A DNA stretch of 64,000 bases. Origin: an uncultured Pelagibacteraceae bacterium. GTDB lineage: Bacteria > Pseudomonadota > Alphaproteobacteria > Pelagibacterales > Pelagibacteraceae. A program made the position numbers and the translations under genes. The number at the start of each line of letters is the position of its first letter. The stretch's first letter is position 1. This document shows, piece by piece, positions 1 to 10,141 of this stretch. The notes under the pieces were generated by a model, which saw only the letters and a list, made by a program, of their open reading frames with translations, had not been told where the DNA came from and ran no database searches. The stretch is taken from the NCBI GenBank assembly GCA_902583585.1, contig CACHWN010000004.1:1-64000 (forward strand). Direction: 5' to 3'.

Positions 1-1350
1 ATATTCTGAGTCATTATTTTCCAAATTTTCATTATTAGAAATCTGGCTTTGTATTTTTGCGTCTGTTTTGTTTTCCATGTAAGAGGCGCTTTCTATTGAA
101 ATTCCAGTTGGAAATTCATTTGTCTCAGTTTTATTAGTTTTAAGTTCTTCGGCTATTTCATTTTCCTGATTTTTTTCAAATTTGTCTATTAAGTTGCTTT
201 GCTCCTCACTGTTTTTAATTTCGTAAGTTTCGTCCAATTTAAGAGCTGTTGCTCCCTCAATTGAATGAGAGACATTTTTTTCAACAAAGCTACTATTGAA
301 TAAACTATCACCATTGCTAAAACTTCTATTGTTCAGGCCTACATTGGGTTTAGTATCTACCAAATTAAGATAAGGTTTTGTATCTGAACCATTTAATGCA
401 GTAGCAACTATCGATACCCTAATCTTTCCGTTCATATTTTCGTCCTTAATAGCCCCAAATATCAGTTCCGCCTCGGGGTCTACTTCTGCTCTTATCTTAT
501 TTACTGCAGCGTCAACTTCAAAAAGTTTTATATCGCTTCCGCCAGTAATGTTGACCAATAATCCTTTTGCTCCTTGTAATGAGTATTCATCGATTAATGG
601 ATTATTTAAAGCTAACTCTGTAGCTACAATAGCTCTATTTTCTCCTTCGGCTTCTCCTGTTCCCATCATAGCTTTGCCACTAGACGTCATAACAGTTTCC
701 ACGTCAGCAAAATCTAAATTGATCATTCCTGGTCTTACCATCAAATCAGTAATACTTTGCACTCCATGTTTTAATACATCGTTTGATAAGCTAAACGACT
801 CCTCAAAACCTGTGGACTCATTTGCAATTTTAAAAAGATTTTGGTTTGGGACAACTATTGTTGTGTCCAAATATTTTTTGAGTTCTTCCAATCCAGCAAC
901 TGCCCTTCTCATTCTTTTTGGTCCCTCATAAGAAAAAGGAAGTGTTGTAACACCTACTGTTAAAATATTCATTTCTCTAGCTGCTCTAGCAATAACATGT
1001 GATGCGCCTGTGCCAGTACCTCCGCCCATTCCAGATGCAATGAAAACCATATTGCTTCCTTGGATATAATTTACTATCTCATTAATTGACTCATCTGCTG
1101 CCGCTTGACCGATATCTTGTTTAGCACCTGCTCCGAGGCCCTTGGTTAAATTCATTCCTATTTGTATTTTGGCATCAGCCTTACTCATTTTAAGATCTTG
1201 TGCATCAGTATTAACAGCCACAAATTCTACACCTTGCATTCCTGCTTCTATCATTGCGTTGATTGCGTTGCCTCCTGCTCCGCCTACACCTACAACTAAA
1301 ATCCTTGGTTTTAACTCTCTTAACTCTCCACCTCCTACATTTATACTCAT
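1..1350 (-). CDS. ftsZ: Cell division protein FtsZ (C-terminus runs off the window)
   Basis: Reverse-strand reading from ATG at 1350 gives MSINVGGGELRELKPRILVVGVGGAGGNAINAMIEAG...GGGTGTGASHVIARAARE...; open to position 1. Missing from the ORF track because it is truncated. Confidence 0.97.
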   Translation of the reverse strand, partial: MSINVGGGELRELKPRILVVGVGGAGGNAINAMIEAGMQGVEFVAVNTDAQDLKMSKADAKIQIGMNLTKGLGAGAKQDIGQAAADESINEIVNYIQGSNMVFIASGMGGGTGTGASHVIARAAREMNILTVGVTTLPFSYEGPKRMRRAVAGLEELKKYLDTTIVVPNQNLFKIANESTGFEESFSLSNDVLKHGVQSITDLMVRPGMINLDFADVETVMTSSGKAMMGTGEAEGENRAIVATELALNNPLIDEYSLQGAKGLLVNITGGSDIKLFEVDAAVNKIRAEVDPEAELIFGAIKDENMNGKIRVSIVATALNGSDTKPYLNLVDTKPNVGLNNRSFSNGDSLFNSSFVEKNVSHSIEGATALKLDETYEIKNSEEQSNLIDKFEKNQENEIAEELKTNKTETNEFPTGISIESASYMENKTDAKIQSQISNNENLENNDSEY

Positions 1351-1811
1351 GACGGCTCTCCTTTCTGTTTTTGCTCCCATTTTAAATTAGATCTATTTTG
1401 AAAAGCTTTCTTTTTTGCGAAAGTTTTAAATTTGTCAAAAATTTTTGGCTCCCAGATTTGAAAAGTTTTTCCTAAACCTACAAATAAAACATTGTTTGTT
1501 ATTTTTGCATGTTGCAATAATTTCTCTGAAATCGATACTCTTCCTTCAGTGTCGAATTGTAAATTTTCACTCTCAGATAATACAGAAGTTGCAAAGTAAT
1601 CTCTTTTCTCTTCAAATGGATTTAGGGAGTCAATCGCGCTAGATAATTTCTCTATTCTATCCTGAGAACAAGCCTCTAAAGCGTTGTGGTTAAACGAGGG
1701 GTAGCTTATAAATCCGTTATAACCCATTGAATTTAAATGCGATCTAAAAGTTGCTGGCACCGAAACACGACCTTTCTTGTCTATTTTGTTTTCGAAACTT
1801 GATAAAAACAT
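1347..1811 (-). CDS. mraZ: Transcriptional regulator/division protein MraZ
   Basis: MFLSSFENKIDKKGRVSVPATFRSHL... MraZ/AbrB-like repeats (DKKGRVSVP, DTEGRVSIS). Confidence 0.93.
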   Translation of the reverse strand: MFLSSFENKIDKKGRVSVPATFRSHLNSMGYNGFISYPSFNHNALEACSQDRIEKLSSAIDSLNPFEEKRDYFATSVLSESENLQFDTEGRVSISEKLLQHAKITNNVLFVGLGKTFQIWEPKIFDKFKTFAKKKAFQNRSNLKWEQKQKGEPS

Positions 1812-1862
1812 TGTTTTTAAATAACTCTCTTTTATTTATAATTTTCAAATCACCCTCCATTA

Positions 1863-1904
1863 TGGGATTAAATGGGATAGTATGGGTTTTAATAAAATAG
1901 TCAA
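1863..1904 (-). promoter_or_regulatory. Candidate mraZ promoter with MraZ operator (three TGGG boxes at 10-bp spacing)
   Basis: Plus strand TGGGA-ttaaa-TGGGA-tagta-TGGGT at 1863/1873/1883. Minus strand -35 TTGACT (1904-1899), 16-nt spacer, -10 TACTAT (1882-1877). Confidence 0.7.
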
Positions 1905-1951
1905 GTATTGCTTTTATTGTTTTTAGTACAAAATAGGAACAAAAAGGTGTA

Positions 1952-2306
1952 GCCAGATAATCTGTAAGCCGGGTTCTGTCATTTAAGAAATTATTTATCT
2001 AGGCATGAATTCGCATTCAAGCTCAAGCGGTTAACCCAGAAGACTAACAAAAGACTGTTTTTAGCTATTAAGCAATGTCTTCCCTATTTAACCTTGCTCC
2101 CAGTGGGGTTTGCCATGCGTTTTTTGTTACCAAAAAACCGGTGAGCTCTTACCTCACCTTTTCACCCTTGCCTTGATAAGGCGGTTTATTTTCTGTGGCA
2201 CTATCCCTAAAGTCACCTTTGCCAGCCATTAACTGGCACTGTGTCTTTTTGGAGCCCGGACTTTCCTCTACTAGTTAAACTAGTAGCAATTATCCAATTA
2301 TCTGGC
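1952..2306 (-). ncRNA. rnpB: RNase P RNA (bacterial type A)
   Basis: Terminal P1 helix GCCAGATAAT...ATTATCTGGC; conserved blocks (rc of ggagcccggactttcctc, ctgtaagccgggttctgtc). Confidence 0.93.
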
Positions 2307-2337
2307 ATTAATCTTTTATTCAATAATAACAATTATT

Positions 2338-3087
2338 TCAAGCAGATTTACGGTAATTAGCTAAAAAATTACTAATATTGTGGGTTTTTTTATCAATTGA
2401 TCCTGTTACTTTTCTGGGTAAATATCTCTGCTGAAAAACTCTAACGACTAACCGGTCTGATTTTTTTCTTTTATAAATTTGAAAGTATCTATAACCTATT
2501 TTGTGTAAATTTTTGAAAAACGAAGTTTTATTGTATGCTTTATTTTTAATTTTGTCTGAGCAATTTTCTATATTTTTATACCATACCCCAAGTTTAAATT
2601 TGCTTAGTTTTTTCCAAGGAAATTTCTCTCCTGGATCTTTTTTTCTTAAAGGAGCAATATCTGAGTGGCCTAAAAAATTTTCATCTTTAATTTTATATTT
2701 TTTTTTGAGTTTTTTACATAATTGAATTAATTTTGTAACTTGAACGTTCGGAAAATTTTGATATCCGAATTCACTACCTTTATTTACTAACTCTATACCT
2801 ATTGAATTTTCATTTAGATTTTTAAATTTTTTCCATTTTGACTTTCCCGCATGCCAAGCTATTTTATTTTCTTTGACCATTTGAATAATTTTTCCTTTTC
2901 TATTTATCAAGTAGTGACAGCTAACATTAGAATTATAATCTCTAAGCTTTTTTATGGATTCAATTTCTGATTGCATTCCAGTGTAGTGTATTATCACAAA
3001 TTTTATTTGCTTTTTTTGTCTTATTTTTTTTGAAAAATTTAGTGATTTTTCCAACATATTATTAATATTTGTTTCTAGAAACGACAA
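2338..3087 (-). CDS. N-acetylmuramoyl-L-alanine amidase (AmpD/AmiD-like)
   Basis: FVIIHYTGM...SCHYLINRKGKI...NFLGHSDIAPLRKKDPGEKFPW. Confidence 0.88.
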   Translation of the reverse strand: MSFLETNINNMLEKSLNFSKKIRQKKQIKFVIIHYTGMQSEIESIKKLRDYNSNVSCHYLINRKGKIIQMVKENKIAWHAGKSKWKKFKNLNENSIGIELVNKGSEFGYQNFPNVQVTKLIQLCKKLKKKYKIKDENFLGHSDIAPLRKKDPGEKFPWKKLSKFKLGVWYKNIENCSDKIKNKAYNKTSFFKNLHKIGYRYFQIYKRKKSDRLVVRVFQQRYLPRKVTGSIDKKTHNISNFLANYRKSA

Positions 3088-3093
3088 AATTAC

Positions 3094-3128
3094 TACAAAA
3101 TATAAACTTTTTTAAGTCATATTTTGTA
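3094..3128. repeat. Perfect 10-bp inverted repeat (TACAAAATAT N15 ATATTTTGTA) in a divergent spacer
   Basis: Arms 3094-3103 and 3119-3128; inner ACTT/AAGT arms at 3106-3109/3114-3117. Confidence 0.6.
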
Positions 3129-3167
3129 TAGCATATCTGAAAAAATTATATATATAGCTTATATAGA

Positions 3168-3908
3168 ATGAACTCAAAAAAATTAAAAGTATTTATAGTA
3201 AGCACATTTTTTTTGCTCTCAATAATTGAATTGAAAGCCTCTGATGAATGTTTTGAAGGATTCAGTAGATCAGTTTTTAAGTTTAATATGGCTCTAGATG
3301 ATATTGTCATAGAGCCTATAGCTAAAGGTTACAACAAATTACCCAGTCCTATAAAATCAGGCACCAGTAATTTTACCTCAAATATATCTACTCTTCTTTC
3401 AATACCCAACTCTCTGCTACAAGGAAACTTGAGGGAATTTGGAAACTCTGTTGGTAGTGTCTTAGTTAACACTACGGTAGGGGTTTTAGGATTTTTAAAT
3501 CCTGCTGAAAAAATAGGACTTAAGCCTCATAAGGAAGATGTAGGTCAAACTTTGGCAACCTACGGAATAGGCTCAGGTTGTTACTTCGTTTTACCGGTAT
3601 TTGGACCAACAACTGTAAGGGACTCTATTGGATTAATAGCTGACACTTTTGTAGATCCTTTTGCGCACATAACATTAAGAGAAAAAGAAATCCTTGGAAT
3701 TTCGGGTAATAATCTTGATTATTTTACCGTTAAAGGAACTACCGCAGTAGATTTTAGAGCCGATAACGAAAATAATTTTAAAAGTTTAGAAAAAAACTCA
3801 ATAGATTTGTACTCATCATTTAAAAGCATATACTTACAAGATAGAGATAATAAAATTAGAAACTCATCAGAAAATAGTCAAGACGACTGGGGAAATTTAG
3901 ATAATTAA
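3168..3908 (+). CDS. mlaA: MlaA/VacJ family phospholipid transport protein
   Basis: FSRSVFKFNMALDD...NTTVGVLGFLNPA...GSGCYFVLPVFGPTTVRDSIG. Confidence 0.92.
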   Translation: MNSKKLKVFIVSTFFLLSIIELKASDECFEGFSRSVFKFNMALDDIVIEPIAKGYNKLPSPIKSGTSNFTSNISTLLSIPNSLLQGNLREFGNSVGSVLVNTTVGVLGFLNPAEKIGLKPHKEDVGQTLATYGIGSGCYFVLPVFGPTTVRDSIGLIADTFVDPFAHITLREKEILGISGNNLDYFTVKGTTAVDFRADNENNFKSLEKNSIDLYSSFKSIYLQDRDNKIRNSSENSQDDWGNLDN

Positions 3909-3919
3909 GATTAATAAAA

Positions 3920-4516
3920 ATGAGAAAATTAATTTTTCTTTTAGTGTCTTTTTTAATTTTTACTAGCACATCTTTGTATTCATATAGCTCTAATCCAAAA
4001 GAATTTATCGTAGGATTAGTTGAAGATGCAATATCAAAACTATCTGATAAAGATTTGACTGACGAAGAAAAAAGTGAATTTATTGAACAAATAGCACTAG
4101 AAAATGTGGATATTAAAGCATTAGGATTATATACTTTAGGAGAGTTAAGAAAATCCACCGAAAAAGATAAAATTAATGATTACCAAATTGCTTTTGAGAA
4201 ATATTTTTTAAAAAGTTTGACTTCAAGATTGAAGGATTATTCAGCGAGTAAATTTGAGGTAATGTCAGAAGATAAAAAAAGCTCAAATTATACAATAGTC
4301 AATTCTAAGATTATCCCAGAAGATGGTAGCCCAGAAATTAAAATTGATTGGAGAATTTACACAAAAAATAGAGATAAACCGCTAATTAGAGATTTGATAG
4401 TTGAGGGCTTGAGTCTTGCCAGAACTCAGAGAGAGGAATTTTCGTCAATATTAAGCTCAAATAATAATGATATAAAAGCTCTTATATTAAAACTAACGGA
4501 ATTTGTGGCGAATTAA
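3920..4516 (+). CDS. mlaC: MlaC/Ttg2D-like ABC transporter substrate-binding protein
   Basis: Signal peptide, MlaC-like fold sequence, adjacent to mlaA. Confidence 0.75.
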   Translation: MRKLIFLLVSFLIFTSTSLYSYSSNPKEFIVGLVEDAISKLSDKDLTDEEKSEFIEQIALENVDIKALGLYTLGELRKSTEKDKINDYQIAFEKYFLKSLTSRLKDYSASKFEVMSEDKKSSNYTIVNSKIIPEDGSPEIKIDWRIYTKNRDKPLIRDLIVEGLSLARTQREEFSSILSSNNNDIKALILKLTEFVAN

Positions 4517-4530
4517 ATTTACTTTCGTGG

Positions 4531-4607
4531 TGGTGGGCCCGCCAGGACTCGAACCTGGGACCAATACATTATGAGTGTACTGCTCTAACCAACTGAGCTA
4601 CAGGCCC
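4531..4607 (-). tRNA. tRNA with CAT anticodon (probably Ile2, lysidine type)
   Basis: GGGCCTGTAGCTCAGTTGGTTAGAGCAGTACACTCATAATGTATTGGTCCCAGGTTCGAGTCCTGGCGGGCCCACCA; cloverleaf with encoded CCA. Confidence 0.9.
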
Positions 4608-4635
4608 TAAACAAATTTACTTATATCACAAAACT

Positions 4636-6510
4636 TTATTTTTCTAGGAAACTTTTTAGTTGTTTAGATCTGCTCGGGTGCTTTAACTTTCTAAGTGCTT
4701 TTGCCTCAATTTGTCTTATTCGTTCCCTTGTCACTGAAAATTGAAGGCCTACTTCTTCTAAAGTATGATCTGTATTCATACCAATACCAAATCTCATTCT
4801 TAAAACTCTTTCTTCTCTAGGAGTTAAAGATGCTAAAATTTTTGTTGTTGACTCACTCAAATTTGATTGAATGGCAGTATCTAAAGGCTGTAAAGCATTT
4901 TTATCTTCTATGAAATCACCTAAACTGCTATCTTCCTCATCGCCGACTGGTGTCTCCAGTGATACTGGTTCTTTTGCAATCTTCAGAACCTTTCTTACCT
5001 TTTCAAGAGGCATTGCAAGTTTTTTAGCTAACTCCTCAGGCGTAGGCTCCCTTCCAAATTCGCTCATTATTTGTCTTTGAGTTCTAACAATCTTATTAAT
5101 AGTTTCTATCATGTGAACTGGAATTCTGATTGTTCTCGCCTGATCTGCAATCGATCGAGTAATTGCTTGTCTAATCCACCAGGTTGCATAAGTCGAAAAC
5201 TTATAACCTCTTCTATATTCGAATTTATCTACTGCTTTCATAAGACCTATATTTCCTTCTTGAATAAGATCTAAGAATTGTAATCCTCTATTCGTATATT
5301 TTTTTGCAATTGAAATCACCAGTCTAAGATTAGCCTCTACCATCTCTTTTTTTGCTATCCTTGACTCTCTCTCACCTTTTTGAATTCTACTAACTAGTTT
5401 TTTAAATTCACCAACAGACAGTCCAATTTTTTTACTAAATTCTACCAATCTATCTTTAATTTCTGAAAAATCTTTTTTGTATTTTTTAAAAAAAACTTTC
5501 CACGAAGGATTTTCTTTCAAAAAAGTTTCAAATTTTGGATTAATTTCATTCCCTAAATAATATTTTAAGAATTCTTCCCTAGAAATTTTATTTTCAATTG
5601 CTAACCTCATTAATACACCTTCCAAAGACACAATTTTCTTATTTTCTTTATAATGTGATTGAACTAATTCTTCTACTACATGGGGAGCAAGCTGCAAATT
5701 TTTAAAGTTATCTACTAATATTTCTTGTATTTTTTTAAAATTTTTGTTTTTTGATACTGATAATTCTTTTGAATTTAGAAGACATTCCAATTTTTCAGTC
5801 TGATATTTTTTTAATTTAGAATAATTTTTATTTAAGGAGTCTAATATATTAACAATCTTAGGTTTAATTTCTTCCTCCATTTTGGCGAGGGAAACATTGA
5901 ACTCATCATCCTCATTATTATTTGAAGTATTATCTTCCTCTTTATCTTTATCTTTTTTTTCTTCTTTTTTTTCTTTTTTTCCTTTTGTGTCCTTATTAAT
6001 CTTTAAGTCGTCATTATCATCCAAAGCTTCAAAATCTTCATAAGTAGAGTCGATATCAATTATATCTCTAACTAGCAATTGTTGGCCTTCAATTTGTTCT
6101 TTCCATTCAAATATTTTTTTTCCTACAATAGGACTTTGTGTTAAAGCGTTTATCATTACATCTTTTCCTGCTTCAATTCTTTTGGCAATAGCAATTTCTC
6201 CCTCTCTAGAGAGAAGCTCTACTCCACCCATCTCTCTCAAATACATTCTTATTGGATCATCGCTTTTATCTGAAGATTTTTCCTCACTTGTATTAGGTGT
6301 TTCTTTTTTTTTGTTAGATTGAAATTGTGTTTTTTTTTCAACTAAAGTTATTTTTTCATCTACTAAAATAATTAATGATCTTTCAAGATTATCCTGTGTG
6401 CTATTCCTTTTGCCAAGAGACTTACCTAATTCTTCATAAGTAATGAATCCTCTATGCTTTCCTTTATCTAAAAGTCGTTCAAAAGATTTTGTAATTAGTT
6501 TTTCAGCCAT
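4636..6510 (-). CDS. rpoD: RNA polymerase primary sigma factor RpoD
   Basis: [29 protein letters not shown]..., [45 protein letters not shown]-terminal region 4. Confidence 0.98.
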   Translation of the reverse strand: MAEKLITKSFERLLDKGKHRGFITYEELGKSLGKRNSTQDNLERSLIILVDEKITLVEKKTQFQSNKKKETPNTSEEKSSDKSDDPIRMYLREMGGVELLSREGEIAIAKRIEAGKDVMINALTQSPIVGKKIFEWKEQIEGQQLLVRDIIDIDSTYEDFEALDDNDDLKINKDTKGKKEKKEEKKDKDKEEDNTSNNNEDDEFNVSLAKMEEEIKPKIVNILDSLNKNYSKLKKYQTEKLECLLNSKELSVSKNKNFKKIQEILVDNFKNLQLAPHVVEELVQSHYKENKKIVSLEGVLMRLAIENKISREEFLKYYLGNEINPKFETFLKENPSWKVFFKKYKKDFSEIKDRLVEFSKKIGLSVGEFKKLVSRIQKGERESRIAKKEMVEANLRLVISIAKKYTNRGLQFLDLIQEGNIGLMKAVDKFEYRRGYKFSTYATWWIRQAITRSIADQARTIRIPVHMIETINKIVRTQRQIMSEFGREPTPEELAKKLAMPLEKVRKVLKIAKEPVSLETPVGDEEDSSLGDFIEDKNALQPLDTAIQSNLSESTTKILASLTPREERVLRMRFGIGMNTDHTLEEVGLQFSVTRERIRQIEAKALRKLKHPSRSKQLKSFLEK

Positions 6511-6563
6511 AATTGAAGCGAGAGTTATATATAATGACTAAGTTAAAAAAATCTACACTTTAT

Positions 6564-8351
6564 TTAATCCCTATTTAATTGGCTTTTAAGCTTAATTAAT
6601 TCTGAATATGAGTTTTCGTCTAGGTTGTTGATTAATTTTTTCTCGAGAGATTCTATTTTTTTCAAATTCTCTTGTTCTATGTGATCTTGTATCAATTCAT
6701 CCATTAAATCTATAATATCTTGGTGAGTTTTATTTTGAACTATTATTTGAATATTTGAGTTTTCATTTATTTCTTCAACAATCTTTTTGTACGATGAATT
6801 GATTTTAAAAAAAATCGCATTTTTATCAGTTCCATCTGAAATTAAAGAAATTAAAGTATTTTTTAAACTTTCATTTTTTTCAGACATAAACTCTATTTTT
6901 GATAGATCTTTTAATTTTTCTGAGGCAATGTCTAAATAATTTAAAATTATAAATAAAATAGAAAATTCGATTATTTGAATTTTTGATAAATCTTTCTTTT
7001 TTTGGTGTAAAACTTTTGTTTCATTAAGAATTTTGTAATCGTTTCTCTTTTTAAATGGAGAGTAACTGTAATTTCGTTTAGAAGTTTGAATTGGTGTTAA
7101 TCTTTTTATCTTTTCAAGAAAATCTTCAAGAACATATTTTTTTAATGTTTCATCCTGTATTGTGTATGATAATTTTTTTATTTCTTTTTCAAATTTAGAT
7201 ATGTCATATGGATCTTGTTTATTAATTTTACTTAAATGGCAATTCCAAATGAATGATTGAATAATTTCTTTCTGTTGAAGCAGTTTTAACATTCTATCTT
7301 TACCATTTTGTTTTATATAATCATCAGGATCTTTACCCTCTGGCATAATTGAAAAGTAAATCTTATTTTTTTCATTTATCAGAGGAAATAATCTTTCCCC
7401 TATTCTCAACGCTGCTTTCTGGCCACTTTCATCTCCGTCTAAACAAATAATAGGGTTGGAAAAAAATTTCCAAATTAAAGAAATTTGTTTCTCTGTAAGA
7501 GCGGTACCTGAATTAGCAATTACATTTTTAATTCCAGATGCATAAACACTAACAACATCCATATAACCCTCAACTATTAATACCTCGTCAGTTTCAGATC
7601 TTAAATCTTTAGCCTTGTCTAGATTAAAAATCATACTGCCTTTTTTATAAAATTCTGTTTCTGGTGAATTGATGTATTTTGCTAATTTACTATCTCGAAT
7701 TATTCTTCCTCCAAAAGCAATAGTATCTCCTGAAATGTTATTCACCGGAAAAATTATTCTGGAGTTAAAGCGATCAATATACTTATTCGTTTTATCACTT
7801 TTGTAGTACAACCCTGTCGAATTAATTTCCTCTTCAGAATATTTTTTCAATAGTTCTTCATACAAGTTATTTTTCCAAGGCACATACCCTAATTTAAATT
7901 CATCAATTATATTTTTTTTTAATCCTCTTTTATTAAGATAATCGAATGCTTCCTTGCAATTTTCGCTGTATAATTGTTTGCTAAAATAATCCCTATATTC
8001 TAAAAATATATTTTTGTAAGTCTTATATCTTAATTCTTTTTTTTGATCGAAATTTGTGAATCTATAAGGTTGCATCCCAGCTTCAGCGGCAAGAATTTTT
8101 ACTGCTTCTCCGAAACCAACTGATTTAGTTTTCATAAGGAAATCAAAAATATTTCCATGTTCTCCAGTGCTAAAACAATGATAAAATTCTTTTTCATCGC
8201 TTACGGTAAAAGATGGTGTTTTTTCATTATTGAAAGGTGACAGACCAATAAATTCTTTTCCTCTTTTTTTAAGTTGAACAGTTTTGCCAACTACCTGAGA
8301 AACTTTTAATCTTAATTTGATTTCGTCCAGGTATTCTTTTGGATATTTCAT
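6564..8351 (-). CDS. dnaG: DNA primase DnaG
   Basis: SPFNNEKTPSFTV...YHCFSTGEHGNIFDFLM; TOPRIM VLIVEGYMDVVS, CLDGDESGQKAA. Confidence 0.97.
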   Translation of the reverse strand: MKYPKEYLDEIKLRLKVSQVVGKTVQLKKRGKEFIGLSPFNNEKTPSFTVSDEKEFYHCFSTGEHGNIFDFLMKTKSVGFGEAVKILAAEAGMQPYRFTNFDQKKELRYKTYKNIFLEYRDYFSKQLYSENCKEAFDYLNKRGLKKNIIDEFKLGYVPWKNNLYEELLKKYSEEEINSTGLYYKSDKTNKYIDRFNSRIIFPVNNISGDTIAFGGRIIRDSKLAKYINSPETEFYKKGSMIFNLDKAKDLRSETDEVLIVEGYMDVVSVYASGIKNVIANSGTALTEKQISLIWKFFSNPIICLDGDESGQKAALRIGERLFPLINEKNKIYFSIMPEGKDPDDYIKQNGKDRMLKLLQQKEIIQSFIWNCHLSKINKQDPYDISKFEKEIKKLSYTIQDETLKKYVLEDFLEKIKRLTPIQTSKRNYSYSPFKKRNDYKILNETKVLHQKKKDLSKIQIIEFSILFIILNYLDIASEKLKDLSKIEFMSEKNESLKNTLISLISDGTDKNAIFFKINSSYKKIVEEINENSNIQIIVQNKTHQDIIDLMDELIQDHIEQENLKKIESLEKKLINNLDENSYSELIKLKSQLNRD

Positions 8352-8353
8352 AT

Positions 8354-8809
8354 TTAATTCAAAAGTCCCTTCAAAATTACACTTACTTTTGAAAAATCTA
8401 ATGAGTCAGAATGTTTTGATTTTAAGGTTCCCATAATCTTTCCCATATCTTTCATAGAGGTAGCACCGACGGACTTTATCGTTTCCTCGCAAATTTTTTT
8501 TGTTTCTTCATCACTGAGTTGTTTTGGTAGGAAAGAATTAATTATTGTTATCTCATTTTTTTCATTTTCTAAAAGTTCTTTACGGCCAGCTTTTTCATAA
8601 ACCTCACAAGACTCGTTTCTCTGTTTTACCATTTTTTTGAGTAGTGAGATAATGTCACTATCCTTAAGTTCTTTTTGGCCTTTTGACCTAACAGCTATTT
8701 CACCATCTTTTATAGCTGAAACAATTAGTCTTAGAGTAGGATAAGTGTTTTTATCTTTCGCTTTTAGGGCTTGATTTAGCTTATCGTCTATTTGCTTTTT
8801 TAGAGACAT
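8354..8809 (-). CDS. GatB/YqeY domain protein
   Basis: MSLKKQIDDKLNQALKAKDKNTYPTLRLIVSAIKDGEI...; just upstream of dnaG. Confidence 0.9.
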   Translation of the reverse strand: MSLKKQIDDKLNQALKAKDKNTYPTLRLIVSAIKDGEIAVRSKGQKELKDSDIISLLKKMVKQRNESCEVYEKAGRKELLENEKNEITIINSFLPKQLSDEETKKICEETIKSVGATSMKDMGKIMGTLKSKHSDSLDFSKVSVILKGLLN

Positions 8810-8861
8810 AATTAAAAATTTATTTTAATCACAATTGTAATACAAAATAAAAAGAACTTTC

Positions 8862-8890
8862 TTGACGATTTTGTTTCTATTTCATATGTT
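8862..8890 (+). promoter_or_regulatory. Candidate sigma70 promoter for carAB
   Basis: TTGACG (8862-8867), 17 nt, TATGTT (8885-8890). Confidence 0.45.
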
Positions 8891-8932
8891 GCGCAAAATC
8901 ATGTTTATAAGTTTTTTACTTTAACTCATGAG

Positions 8933-10141
8933 TTGTATTTGAAGAAGATTGGTCAAAATATAAACTCAACAAAAAATCTTAAAAAGATCGATTCCACAGC
9001 TATTCTAGTTCTTCAAAACGGTAAATTCTTTAAAGGCTTAGGTTTAGGTTACAAAGGTACCGCAACTGGTGAAGTATGTTTTAATACTTCTATTACTGGT
9101 TACCAGGAAATTATATCCGACCCTTCCTATGCTGATCAGATTATAAATTTTACCTTTCCGCACGTTGGAAATGTTGGAACTAATAAAGAAGATCACGAGT
9201 CAGATAAGATTTGGACTAAAGGAGTAATAATAAATACAGAGATAACTAATCCATCAAATTATAGATCTTTAAAACATTTAGATCAATGGTTAAAGAAAAA
9301 TAAGATTGTTGGAATAACTGGAATTGATACTAGAAATTTAACAAATTTCATTAGAGACAAGGGTGCTCCTAAGGGGACAATATCTTTTTATAACAAAAAT
9401 AAATTGAATATCAAAAAACTAATTAAAATAACTAATAAATGGAGCGGCCTTAAAAACTTAGATTTGGCAAAAATGGTTACTACTAAGAAAAATTATTTAT
9501 GGCAAGATTATAAAACATGGGAAAAGGGAAATGGATATTTAAAAAATAAGAAAAAAATATTACATGTGGTAGCCATAGATTACGGAATTAAGAAAAATAT
9601 TTTAAGATATTTTTCAGATTTTAATTGTAAAGTTACAATCGTACCATGCAAAACAGGCGCAAGAGATATTCTAAAACTCAAACCTAATGGAATATTTTTA
9701 TCAAATGGACCCGGAGACCCTGCGGCGACAGGGAAATATGCAATACCAACAATCCAAGAATTAATCAAAAAAAAGTTACCCTTGTTTGGAATCTGCTTGG
9801 GCCATCAAATCCTAGCTTTAGCGCTCGGTGCTAAGACAGAAAAAATGAAATTAGGGCATAGAGGAGCTAACCATCCTGTTAAAAATTTGATTGAGGGAAA
9901 AGTTGAAATTACAAGTCAGAATCATGGATTTGAAGTAGTAAAAAAAGATATGCCTAAAAATATAAGAGTCACTCACCAGTCTTTATTTGATAATAGTATT
10001 GAAGGTATCGAGTTAAAAAATAAACCCGTTTTCTCAGTTCAATATCATCCAGAATCTAACCCCGGTCCTCAGGATAGTGTTTATTTATTTGATAAATTTG
10101 TAAAGAGTATGAAAAAAAATGCCAAGAAGAAAAGATATTAA
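8933..10141 (+). CDS. carA: Carbamoyl-phosphate synthase small subunit
   Basis: [50 protein letters not shown]; non-ATG (TTG) start. Confidence 0.96.
   Translation: MYLKKIGQNINSTKNLKKIDSTAILVLQNGKFFKGLGLGYKGTATGEVCFNTSITGYQEIISDPSYADQIINFTFPHVGNVGTNKEDHESDKIWTKGVIINTEITNPSNYRSLKHLDQWLKKNKIVGITGIDTRNLTNFIRDKGAPKGTISFYNKNKLNIKKLIKITNKWSGLKNLDLAKMVTTKKNYLWQDYKTWEKGNGYLKNKKKILHVVAIDYGIKKNILRYFSDFNCKVTIVPCKTGARDILKLKPNGIFLSNGPGDPAATGKYAIPTIQELIKKKLPLFGICLGHQILALALGAKTEKMKLGHRGANHPVKNLIEGKVEITSQNHGFEVVKKDMPKNIRVTHQSLFDNSIEGIELKNKPVFSVQYHPESNPGPQDSVYLFDKFVKSMKKNAKKKRY

Noticed and set aside
548-1390. Plus-strand ORFs 548-931 and 1142-1390
   Set aside because: Antisense to ftsZ, which reads clearly on the minus strand; no recognisable domain.
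1812-1951. T-rich stretches after rnpB as a rho-independent terminator
   Set aside because: No stable GC-containing stem precedes the T runs; the region is better explained as the mraZ promoter.
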